Part shown: one piece after another, positions 1 to 6,756 of the stretch
Position numbering within the stretch: position 1 is the stretch's first letter
Layout: the number at the start of each line of letters is the position of its first letter
From: Gemmatimonadota bacterium
GTDB lineage: Bacteria; Gemmatimonadota; Gemmatimonadetes; Gemmatimonadales; GWC2-71-9
Direction: 5' to 3'
Assembly (NCBI GenBank): GCA_022573095.1
Contig: JACZUR010000010.1
Location: 1-19,330, forward strand
DNA length: 19,330 nucleotides
Position numbers and translations under genes: made by a program
The notes under the pieces: model-generated
Database searches by the model: none
What the model was told of the DNA's origin: nothing
The model's input: the letters and a program-made list of their open reading frames with translations, nothing else

Positions 1-462
1 GCCGACAAAGAGATCACCTTTGCCGGCAAAGCGGCTGTTCAAGTGTTTGGGGGTCCACTGGTGCCTGTTTCCGTTAGCGTTCAGGTGGGTGCCGGTGTTA
101 CGAAATTCGGTGAGCCTACAGATTTTCTCGGTGAGCTTACGGTCACGACCATACCTATCGGCGTAGGCATAGGAATCAACGTTCCCACTCCCGGTGCCTC
201 CATTGAGCCCTGGATAGCTCCGCGCCTGCAAGTCACTCGGGTGAGTTCATCGCTACCAGGTCTAAGTTCCAATACCGACACGAACGTCGGTATCTCGGCA
301 GGCCTGAACGTCGGTTTTGCGAGCGGGCTGGGCCTTCATTTAGCTGTGGATTACTTGAACGTGACGGGCGCTGGAGCGGAAGATCCGATTACGTTTGGCA
401 TCGGCTTGCACTACACGTTCAAGCTTCCAGGTATTGGCGTACCGATGGTTCCGGGCGTCTGA
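1..462 (+). CDS. Outer-membrane beta-barrel protein, C-terminal part (5' end outside window)
   Basis: The reading frame is open from the first base of the window to the TGA at 460-462, so this is the 3' part (about 153 codons) of a longer gene. A GTG at 43 is only an internal codon. The visible protein is made of alternating short hydrophobic/polar segments rich in Gly, Val, Thr and Asn with no long hydrophobic helix. This is the pattern of amphipathic strands in an outer-membrane barrel, including a segment running YTFKLPGIG near the end. The last residues are not the classical terminal aromatic, so the barrel type is uncertain. No catalytic motif is visible. A strong terminator lies 22 bp after the stop, so the gene ends its transcription unit. 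A porin-like or OmpA/OmpW-like barrel is the most that can be said. Confidence 0.6.
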   Translation, partial: ADKEITFAGKAAVQVFGGPLVPVSVSVQVGAGVTKFGEPTDFLGELTVTTIPIGVGIGINVPTPGASIEPWIAPRLQVTRVSSSLPGLSSNTDTNVGISAGLNVGFASGLGLHLAVDYLNVTGAGAEDPITFGIGLHYTFKLPGIGVPMVPGV

Positions 463-484
463 GCACGCATTAGGTACAAAGCGG

Positions 485-521
485 AAAGGGCTCCCCTGCG
501 GGAGGGGGGGCCTTTTTGTTT
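485..521 (+). terminator. Rho-independent terminator of the barrel gene
   Basis: AAAGGGCTCCCC (485-496) can pair with GGGGGGCCTTTT (505-516), giving a 12-bp stem with two G-U pairs. The T-rich tail TTTTTGTTT (513-521) follows on the plus strand. The tail runs into the stop codon of the convergent waaA gene at 520-522. On the minus strand the same hairpin lacks a good T tract after it, so it works best for the plus-strand gene. Confidence 0.8.
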
Positions 522-1782
522 ACGCAACACGTGACATGATTGCCGCTGCAGCAGCGTCTGCCGCGCCGCGAGAGATGCAGCGCCGCGCGCGCAACCCTCG
601 CTTCCAGCGATAGTCGGCGTCGTTGAGCAACTGGTCCAATTCCGATTGGAGATCTATTAGCGGGTGCTCCGCTCCGAGCGCCACTGCGCCTCCGGCTTTC
701 ACTAATGGGTCGGCGTCAGCGATGTTTCTCCAACAGGGTCCGAATACCACCGGAACTCCGAACGCAGCCGGCTCTATGACCGAGTGGAGTTTGTTCTTGC
801 GAAAGCCGCCGCCGACGTATGCCACGTCCGCTATTGCATACAAGTCGCCGAGTAGTCCGAGCTTGTCAACCACGAGACATTCGTGGTCACCCTCAGGATC
901 GTTGCCTGTTAACGATTCAGCAGTCAGTCCGCGATCTCTCGCCGACTGTAACAGGCGGCTGACATTTGAGCGACTGGGCTCATGCGGCGCCGCGATCAGC
1001 AGCGGCCGAGTTGCAGGCTCATAGGAAGCCATGCAGTCCAGCAGTGGGTCTTCATCGTCGGCTTCGATACTGCCCGCAACGACAACGCGTCTCGTGGTTT
1101 CCTGACAGCCGTTGAATAAATCACTGCGGACTACGGCAGTTCGTTCGAGCACCTGGTCGTGGCGAGGGTCGCCGATCACGTCTATTGCACTCGTTCTTGC
1201 TCCCAGTCGTGCGTAGAGGAGTGCATCCTCTTCTGTAACGGCGCCCACGTAGTCTAGAGAGCGATAACTGCGTCGAAAAATGCTCCGCAGTGGCCAGGTC
1301 AGTCGCTTGCTGTCACTACGAACTTCCGCCCCGACTACCATTGGCGGGATGCCGCGCTCAGTCGCTTTACTTACTAAATGAGGCCAGACGTCACCGCGCG
1401 AGAAGACTAGCACGCCAGGTTTAACAGCATTGAACACGCTGGATAACGCCGCTGGCGGTCCGACCGGCATATAGTCGACCCGATCGACTTCGAACATCGG
1501 ATACCACTGTTCGACACTGGGGGAAGTATGTGTGAAGATAAACTGTGGCGCGGAGGCTGATGACCGAATACGGTGCAGGATCGGTTCGAGACTGCGAAGT
1601 TCTCCGACGGATGCGCCGTGGAACCACAGCAGCGGGCCATGAGATTGTTTTGCCTCAGCCCATGAAATCCAGCGATCTATCGCACCAACGCAACCTCGTA
1701 GGCTGCCGGCTAGGCCATGGGGTCCGAATCCAACTCGGGTGTACTCCCGTAGTACTCTTGTGTGTGGCAACGTGCTCATCAT
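520..1782 (-). CDS. waaA: Kdo-transferase-like glycosyltransferase (WaaA/KdtA family)
   Basis: Members of GT30 transfer Kdo from CMP-Kdo to lipid A precursor at the cytoplasmic face of the inner membrane. This protein has 420 residues, the usual family length. The N-terminal signature FHGASVGE is at 54-61, with E61 in the place of the catalytic Glu. The acceptor-side motif normally written ETELWP is SRGDVWP (128-134). GDPRHD (205-210), AGSIEADDE, APHEPSR and GGGF with H333 and EPAAFGVPVVFGP (337-349) match the C-terminal CMP-Kdo-binding half and look closest to Bacteroidota-type enzymes. The usual N-terminal membrane helix is not obvious, because residues 1-45 are polar. The gene starts at ATG 1782 with no clear ribosome-binding site, 25 bp from the divergent CPBP start. 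Family assignment is firm; which sugar and how many are added is inference. Confidence 0.85.
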   Translation of the reverse strand: MMSTLPHTRVLREYTRVGFGPHGLAGSLRGCVGAIDRWISWAEAKQSHGPLLWFHGASVGELRSLEPILHRIRSSASAPQFIFTHTSPSVEQWYPMFEVDRVDYMPVGPPAALSSVFNAVKPGVLVFSRGDVWPHLVSKATERGIPPMVVGAEVRSDSKRLTWPLRSIFRRSYRSLDYVGAVTEEDALLYARLGARTSAIDVIGDPRHDQVLERTAVVRSDLFNGCQETTRRVVVAGSIEADDEDPLLDCMASYEPATRPLLIAAPHEPSRSNVSRLLQSARDRGLTAESLTGNDPEGDHECLVVDKLGLLGDLYAIADVAYVGGGFRKNKLHSVIEPAAFGVPVVFGPCWRNIADADPLVKAGGAVALGAEHPLIDLQSELDQLLNDADYRWKRGLRARRCISRGAADAAAAAIMSRVA

Positions 1783-1787
1783 ATAGG
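1758..1787 (+). promoter_or_regulatory. Weak promoter candidate for the CPBP gene
   Basis: TTGTGT (1758-1763) and TATAGG (1782-1787) are separated by 18 bp and lie about 20 bp before the ATG at 1808. The -35 box lies inside the 5' coding part of the divergent waaA gene, as it must, because the two start codons are only 25 bp apart. Both hexamers are imperfect, so the call is tentative. Confidence 0.25.
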
Positions 1788-1807
1788 AATGTCATAGGTT
1801 CCGATTA

Positions 1808-2542
1808 ATGACGCTACGGGAATACTTGGTTGCAAGCCGAGAGCCGCGGTACAGTATAGCGATGGCTGTACCGCTGCTGATCCTTTACGAGGGTCTGGCG
1901 GCAGTCATGACGAGATCCTCGTACGAAGGTGTGCGAAACGGTGCCGACGTTCTCCTCAAGACCATCTTTGTTACGCTCGGCGGGCCCGCAGGAGTCGGGA
2001 TTTTCGGGTTGCTACTCGCGGGCTTCGGCGCATGGTTGATCGTAAGTGACATCAGGCGTAGGGGTAGACTCATAACCAAAGTCTTTCCGCTGATGCTAGT
2101 TGAGAGTCTGATCTATGCCGCACTGCTCGGATCGATTGTAAATGCGCTGACATCGTTGTTGTTGAATCCCACGCTAGCGACCTACCAGGGAGGCGTAGTT
2201 CAAATCGGTCTAGGTACTCAGCTCGTGGTATCTCTCGGCGCTGGTCTCTACGAAGAGTTGTTATTCCGCGTACTGCTGGTTACGGGGATCACGGCCGCGT
2301 GTACTCGGCTAGGACTGAGGCGAACGCCGGCCGTGGCCGTGGCGGTCCTGGGGAGCGCTCTGATCTTCAGCGGATTTCACTACGTTGGGCCGCTGGGAGA
2401 TCCGTTGACTCTGCCGTCGTTTACCTTTCGGGCCGTGGCGGGGCTCTTGCTAAGCGGTTTATACGTGGCGCGTGGTTTTGGAATTACTGCGTGGGCGCAC
2501 GCCCTCTACGATGTTGCGCTTTCGATTTTGATTGCCGCTTAA
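1808..2542 (+). CDS. CPBP-family intramembrane metalloprotease (CAAX protease/bacteriocin-processing, Abi)
   Basis: This is a 244-residue polytopic membrane protein. Its hydrophobic segments lie at about 16-35, 52-80, 93-119, 136-163, 174-194 and 206-242. The family motifs occur in order: EELLFR with E149/E150 and R154, FSGFH with H191, and HALYD with H231 and D235. These are the conserved Glu and His residues that form the active site of type II CAAX prenyl endopeptidase-like proteins. Bacterial members are mostly of unknown substrate; some process bacteriocins or give self-immunity. The ATG at 1808 is the first start in the frame; no strong ribosome-binding site precedes it. Its TAA overlaps the TAA of the convergent dsbA-like gene. 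Family is sure, role is not. Confidence 0.85.
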   Translation: MTLREYLVASREPRYSIAMAVPLLILYEGLAAVMTRSSYEGVRNGADVLLKTIFVTLGGPAGVGIFGLLLAGFGAWLIVSDIRRRGRLITKVFPLMLVESLIYAALLGSIVNALTSLLLNPTLATYQGGVVQIGLGTQLVVSLGAGLYEELLFRVLLVTGITAACTRLGLRRTPAVAVAVLGSALIFSGFHYVGPLGDPLTLPSFTFRAVAGLLLSGLYVARGFGITAWAHALYDVALSILIAA

Positions 2543-3225
2543 CGCTGTTCCGCAGTTCGAACAGCATATATAGAATCGAGCAAGGGTCTCAGGGCATGCA
2601 TTGGGGCCGCACCCCTGATCAACCCACCCTCGAGAATAAGTGATGGAGTGCTCTGTACTCCGGCGTCAAAGGCCATACGGGCCTCGGCCCCAATCATGGA
2701 GCTCGCCTCCCCCGAAGAGAGACAGCTTCGTAAAGGCTCCCGGTCAAGCCCTGCGGAGTCAGCCAGACCCATGAAATATCCTGCCGGGTCCGAAAGAGGA
2801 GCCCAAATTTCCTGAGTGTTGTAGAGATAATCGTGTATGAGCCAAAACTTCTGTTGACGTGCTGCGCACATCGCGAATTCGTGAGCCGCGGGCGCGTTAG
2901 GGTGCAATTGAGGTATTGGGAAGTTTAAGAACACGAGCTTGAGTTTGCCTGTGTTGATGTACTCTTCTTCGAGCGCGGGCAGTGTGGAATCGAAAAAGAC
3001 GAGACATGCCGGGCATTGAAAGTCGGCTGCCTCGTACATCGTCATCGGGGCATCAGCCGAGCCTTTGGTGCGTTCAGCTAGCAGATCGTCCTGCTGCTGT
3101 GCAGGTCGGGTCTGTTCTGGAGGCTGGCTGGCCACCGCTCTGTTGCCCGTGCCGGGGTCAGAATAGATCCAGCCCGTAACGGCCGCCAGGGCAACGCCGG
3201 CTATCAATAATGGCCTCTTATTCAC
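2539..3225 (-). CDS. DsbA-like periplasmic thiol:disulfide oxidoreductase, membrane-anchored
   Basis: The protein is 228 residues. A basic N terminus (NKRP) is followed by one hydrophobic helix at about 6-21, which acts as an uncleaved signal anchor or signal peptide, then a Pro/Gln-rich linker (34-46). The thioredoxin fold carries the active site CPAC (71-74) and the cis-proline loop STPSL (P194), with the DsbA-type helical insert between them. C120 and C168 are two further cysteines at positions common in BdbD/DsbA-like proteins. It probably oxidises or isomerises disulfides in exported proteins; no DsbB partner is visible. The GTG start at 3225 is supported by GAGAGGTGAG just upstream. Its stop overlaps that of the convergent CPBP gene within the tetranucleotide TTAA. 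Confidence 0.85.
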   Translation of the reverse strand: MNKRPLLIAGVALAAVTGWIYSDPGTGNRAVASQPPEQTRPAQQQDDLLAERTKGSADAPMTMYEAADFQCPACLVFFDSTLPALEEEYINTGKLKLVFLNFPIPQLHPNAPAAHEFAMCAARQQKFWLIHDYLYNTQEIWAPLSDPAGYFMGLADSAGLDREPLRSCLSSGEASSMIGAEARMAFDAGVQSTPSLILEGGLIRGAAPMHALRPLLDSIYAVRTAEQR

Positions 3226-3259
3226 CTCAACTCACCTCTCAACCTCATGCGACCAATGT

Positions 3260-3287
3260 AACAGCAAAAACCGTTTGGGTTGCCGTT
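3260..3287 (-). other. Imperfect inverted repeat between the lipoprotein and dsbA genes
   Basis: On the plus strand AACAGCAA (3260-3267) faces TTGCCGTT (3280-3287), giving an 8-bp stem with one mismatch. It lies in the 86-bp gap after the lipoprotein stop. There is no clean T tract, so it could be a weak terminator, an RNA processing site or chance. Confidence 0.25.
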
Positions 3288-3311
3288 AGGTTCCAGAATG
3301 CACGATAGTGG

Positions 3312-4100
3312 TCAATGTCGCCAACGCAGCAGCGCGTTGTCCTGGTCCAGGGTCACGATCGTGATGCGCACCCAGCGGCTCGAGTGCACCGCCTGGTTCC
3401 AGTAATACTCGAGGTAGGGGTTGGTGGGGTGCCGGCGTCGGGCCAGAATCCACCAGCTACCGGGGGGTAGCGCAATGTCTATACGTCCGGTGGAATCAGT
3501 CGTCATCGGCTCCAGGGACCAGCCGAACTCTCGAATACGCTCTCCGACAATACTCGAATATGCCACCAGATGTGCAGCTTCCCACGACCGAACCGAATCG
3601 GCCGCACTCCCAGCGCGTCGTGCCAGGTCCGCATCATCCGACAGCAGCTCTCTGACAGATGCCTCGCGCGCAGCTCCCCTCTGCATGAGGCGGGAATAGA
3701 GGTCGCGAAAGTCCCGATACAGCCTGCGGTACTGCGTGTTGGTTCGATCCATCCCAGACAGAGCCGCCGAAAGCATCTCCAAGCTGTCCCGTGTGGCTGC
3801 CCAGGACGCTGATATTGAGTTTAGTCGGCTGTCGGGCCGCGGTTGGTATTCGCGCAACTCGATCTCGAGTTCCGGAAAGGAGGGCTCGGGGACGGGCGCC
3901 ATTTCAGCAAGCGAATCGATGATGGCGTCGGGGTCGAAAGGAAACACGTGCACCTCGAGCGAACTCAGGTAAGATCCGTCGAACGCCGATCGGACGGAGA
4001 TCTCGTGATCGGACGCCGCGCAGCTCGCCAAGCCGAACGGTAGCAAAGACAATATTAGGCGAACGGCGGCGGGCGGTCGCTCGTTTGCTAGCTGACGCAA
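3312..4100 (-). CDS. Predicted lipoprotein of unknown function with helical middle and beta-sandwich-like ends
   Basis: I do not recognise a named family. The protein has 262 residues. Residues 12-27 form a lipoprotein signal with lipobox LASC, so C27 would be lipidated. Residues 33-55 (VRSAFDGSYL, LEVHVFPFD) and 203-258 (STGRIDIALPPGSWWILARR, WVRITIVTLDQ) look like beta strands of a small sandwich of the carboxypeptidase-regulatory or transthyretin-like kind. They are split by a charged, helical region at about 95-190. No enzyme motif is seen. The frame has a TTG start at 4100 with no good ribosome-binding site, and I found no better start in the frame. It lies 57 bp downstream of the M23 gene and upstream of dsbA on the same strand, so all three may be co-transcribed envelope genes. 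Confidence 0.65.
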   Translation of the reverse strand: MRQLANERPPAAVRLILSLLPFGLASCAASDHEISVRSAFDGSYLSSLEVHVFPFDPDAIIDSLAEMAPVPEPSFPELEIELREYQPRPDSRLNSISASWAATRDSLEMLSAALSGMDRTNTQYRRLYRDFRDLYSRLMQRGAAREASVRELLSDDADLARRAGSAADSVRSWEAAHLVAYSSIVGERIREFGWSLEPMTTDSTGRIDIALPPGSWWILARRRHPTNPYLEYYWNQAVHSSRWVRITIVTLDQDNALLRWRH

Positions 4101-4157
4101 GCTGTTATGGGAGTTTCGATCAGAGGCGTGTCTTACGGTAGAATGTGTCGTGCCTAC

Positions 4158-5093
4158 CTAGTCGACTACCTCATCGGGAATTATGTAGTTCCACGGGTCG
4201 ATATTTTTTCCGTCAACGATGACTTCATAGTGGAGGTGCGGTCCCGTGGAAATGCCTGTGCTGCCCACGAGTGCAACTTCCTCGTTTCTTTCGACCCGCT
4301 GCCCCACGCGAACCAGAATTCGAGAAGCGTGCGCGTATTTCGTAACGACACCAAAACCATGATCGATCGTGACGAGCTGGCCATAGCCAGGTACCCACCC
4401 AGCGTCGATAACGGTGCCAGCGGCACTGGCGATGATGGGCGTGTTCATGTCCGCCGATATGTCAATTCCCTCATGAGCTCGAGCTTCACCGTGAATGGGG
4501 TGCACGCGGTCCCGGCGGAAGCCGCTGGTAAACCAACTGAGGGCTGATGTTATCGGCCGAAGCGACGGGGTTCGCCGCAGCCGTTCGACGTGCGCCGTCA
4601 GACTGTCTTCCGCTTGCTGAAAGGAGACCGATAGAATGCTGGCGCGCCGCACCAACCCGTCGAGAGCTTCACGCATGTCGAGCGAACGGTTCCCCAACAG
4701 GCTCTCGGCAAGGGACTCGTCTTCGGGGCTCGGGTCTGCGGGACCTCCGACACCAGCCTGAAGCACGGCAGGGTCCGTCGCTTCCAGTCCGGCAAGCAGT
4801 CTGATTTGGCGGTTGCGATCCGTGATCGCCGCAATCGTGTCACCAAGCGTGGCTACGACCGTCTCCGCTCGATCCAATTCCTGAGCGAGAAGGCTGTTCG
4901 TTTCCAGTAGGCGGTCAAGACGGGAGATATCGATCGACTTAGTAACCGCAATGTAGGTTATGGCCGATCCCGCCAGCAGCACGAGAGCGAAAACACTGGC
5001 GGCCACTTTGAGGCCGAACTTTGATATGCCAATTGATTTCGATAGCCCCGAACCACGGGGGACAAGTACTACGGTCCAACGGCTTTCTGCCAT
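4158..5093 (-). CDS. Inner-membrane M23 (LytM/NlpD-type) peptidase
   Basis: The protein has 311 residues. A cytoplasmic basic N terminus is followed by a membrane helix at about 28-50 and a probable coiled coil (about 55-105) in the periplasm. After a linker, the M23 domain runs from about 196 to 302. Zinc-site residues are complete: H207 and D211 (HEGID), with H255 (KYAHA) and H286/H288 (HLHYE), so the domain is likely active on peptidoglycan cross-links rather than being a degenerate activator. The ATG at 5093 is preceded by GGAGAG about 8 bp upstream. A good promoter candidate lies at 5172-5201, so it need not depend on read-through from metG. Members with this topology act in cell-wall remodelling during growth or division; the exact bond cut is inference. 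Confidence 0.88.
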   Translation of the reverse strand: MAESRWTVVLVPRGSGLSKSIGISKFGLKVAASVFALVLLAGSAITYIAVTKSIDISRLDRLLETNSLLAQELDRAETVVATLGDTIAAITDRNRQIRLLAGLEATDPAVLQAGVGGPADPSPEDESLAESLLGNRSLDMREALDGLVRRASILSVSFQQAEDSLTAHVERLRRTPSLRPITSALSWFTSGFRRDRVHPIHGEARAHEGIDISADMNTPIIASAAGTVIDAGWVPGYGQLVTIDHGFGVVTKYAHASRILVRVGQRVERNEEVALVGSTGISTGPHLHYEVIVDGKNIDPWNYIIPDEVVD

Positions 5094-5171
5094 CCGATCT
5101 TCTCTCCAATAATGCCCGCTAATGCCCGCGGTAACTTTCGGGGAATAACTGCCAACCCGAGTGGGATAAGA

Positions 5172-5201
5172 AATTTACGGCCCCCGAACCAAGCCTGTCA
5201 A
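5172..5201 (-). promoter_or_regulatory. Promoter candidate for the M23 peptidase gene
   Basis: On the minus strand a perfect TTGACA (5196-5201) is followed, after 18 bp, by TAAATT (5172-5177), or GTAAAT after 17 bp. The predicted transcription start falls about 70-75 bp before the ATG. A 9-bp direct repeat, AAACCCTTG on the minus strand, occurs at 5199-5207 (touching the -35 box) and 5233-5241 (34 bp apart), which could be a regulator site. Confidence 0.55.
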
Positions 5202-5239
5202 GGGTTTGTGTCACATCTAACTTGTTGTGATACAAGGGT

Positions 5240-6754
5240 TTACAGGTCTGAAATATGGTCCTTTGGGAATAGTGGCGCCAGTTTGGTCACCGAGGAACCG
5301 GCCAGCCTTGGGGAGCTGATTTCCTGCCAGTTGATATCGGAAACTTCGCCGTGCAATCCCAGGGCTCTCGTCACTTCGCGGACCTTGGTGGGGAGGAACG
5401 GAGCGGCCGTCGCAGTGATCCTGAACAGACAACGTGCCAGTGAGGCGAGCGTTGCATCGAGCAGCTCGTCCGATTCTTCCTTGGCCAATGTCCACGGGGC
5501 CATCTCCTCGATAAACGAATTGGCGTCCGCCACCAACCGCCAGATCGCTTGCGCCCCCAGGTGAAGGAGCATCCCATCCATCGCGTCCGCATACTCCGTG
5601 AGTGCCTCCATTCCGGAGTTGTCGAGTGACATCGTGTCGCCGCTTTCCGGCACCTTTCCGGCCCGGTACTTCACAATCATGGCCAGTACGCGGCTAGCAA
5701 GGTTGCCGTAGCCGTCGGCAAGATCGGATGTGTAGCGCGCGTCGAAACGTTCCCAAGAAAAATTCCCGTCGGCGTCCCAGGGCACTTCTCTAAGCAGAAA
5801 GTATCGCAGCGCATCCGTGCCGTGGCGACTCATGGCTTCCTTGAGTTCGATGCGCACCCCCGCAGTCTTCGAGAACCGGCCACCGGATGTCTTCACCCAA
5901 CCGTGTGACCAAACTCCACGCGGCAGCGGGAGGGCGGCGGAGCTGAGCATCGCGGGCCAGATGACGGCGTGGAACCGAGCTATGTCCGGACCGATGACAT
6001 GCAGGTCGGCAGGCCACATCTCTTCCCATCCGCTATCTGGGAAACCGGTTGCCGACAGGTAATTGATAAGCGCGTCAAACCAGACGTATACAGTGTGGGT
6101 CTCCTCCCCCGGCCATGGGATGCCCCAGGGTACCCGCGCCCGGCTTACTGAAATGTCCTGCAAGCCGCTCTGAACGATATTACGAATTTCATTCATCTTC
6201 GCCGGTGGGCGGAGAAAATCGGGATTCGATTCGTAAAGTTGAAGAAGCTCATCAGCGAACTTCGAGAGTTTGAAGAAGAAGTTGGGTTCCTCCACCCAAG
6301 CAACTTTCAGATTAGGATGTTCGGGGCAGCTACCGTCATCGAGGTCTTTGTCCAGTTTGAATGCCTCACAGGAGACGCAGTAAAATCCTTCGTAGTTGCC
6401 TTTATAAATATCATCCGCGGCGAGGATACGCTCCAGCAATTTGGTTACGCATCGCGTATGCCTCTCCTCCGTAGTACGAATGAAATCAGTATTGCTTATG
6501 TGAAACTCGCGCCACGTCTCCTGGAACATATCTGCAATCCGATCAACCCATTCACCGGGCGGCGTGCCAGCCTTCTCCGCTGCTTGCAGAACGTTTTGCC
6601 CGTGTTCATCCATTCCAATTACGAAATGAACGTCGTCCCCTCGGAGTCGGCGGTAGCGAGCGATGCAGTCAGCGCCAAGTTTTTCGAAAGCGTGCCCGAT
6701 GTGCGGTTCGCCATTGGAGTAGTCAATGGCGGTTGTGATGTAGAATTTTGCCAA
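5240..6754 (-). CDS. metG: Methionyl-tRNA synthetase
   Basis: The enzyme charges tRNA-Met with methionine. Its 504 residues cover the catalytic core and anticodon-binding domain only; the C-terminal EMAP-II/tRNA-binding extension of some MetRS is absent. The HIGH motif is at 18-21. One zinc knuckle is built from C126, C129, C143 and H146. The signature KMSKS loop is RFSKT (293-297), keeping the Ser-Lys pair. The helical anticodon-binding domain follows from about 350. The TTG at 6754 is the only start before the conserved N terminus (AKFYITTAIDY), so the TTG start is well supported. The gene lies 2 bp after the ricT stop, at the end of the dnaE-accA-ricT-metG cluster. Confidence 0.95.
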   Translation of the reverse strand: MAKFYITTAIDYSNGEPHIGHAFEKLGADCIARYRRLRGDDVHFVIGMDEHGQNVLQAAEKAGTPPGEWVDRIADMFQETWREFHISNTDFIRTTEERHTRCVTKLLERILAADDIYKGNYEGFYCVSCEAFKLDKDLDDGSCPEHPNLKVAWVEEPNFFFKLSKFADELLQLYESNPDFLRPPAKMNEIRNIVQSGLQDISVSRARVPWGIPWPGEETHTVYVWFDALINYLSATGFPDSGWEEMWPADLHVIGPDIARFHAVIWPAMLSSAALPLPRGVWSHGWVKTSGGRFSKTAGVRIELKEAMSRHGTDALRYFLLREVPWDADGNFSWERFDARYTSDLADGYGNLASRVLAMIVKYRAGKVPESGDTMSLDNSGMEALTEYADAMDGMLLHLGAQAIWRLVADANSFIEEMAPWTLAKEESDELLDATLASLARCLFRITATAAPFLPTKVREVTRALGLHGEVSDINWQEISSPRLAGSSVTKLAPLFPKDHISDL

Positions 6755-6756
6755 AG

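Noticed and set aside
538..600. Repeated CTGC/GCAGC/GCCGCG bases resembling a microsatellite
   Set aside because: They encode the Ala/Arg-rich C-terminal residues of WaaA (GAADAAAAA); codon use explains the pattern and there is no regular unit.
1808..2542. An abortive-infection (Abi) defence gene, from the CPBP family name
   Set aside because: The neighbours are housekeeping and envelope genes, with no phage, plasmid or toxin partner; a general membrane protease is more likely.
2539..4100. A pseudogene or frameshift in the dsbA/lipoprotein stretch
   Set aside because: Both frames are intact from signal sequence to stop, and the dsbA-like active site and cis-Pro are present.
4107..4547. 146-residue open frame on the plus strand
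   Set aside because: It is antisense to the catalytic M23 domain with its intact zinc residues; a codon-bias shadow.
5112..5564. 150-residue plus-strand frame crossing the metG end
   Set aside because: It is antisense to the metG C-terminal domain and to the M23 promoter region, with no ribosome-binding site or domain.
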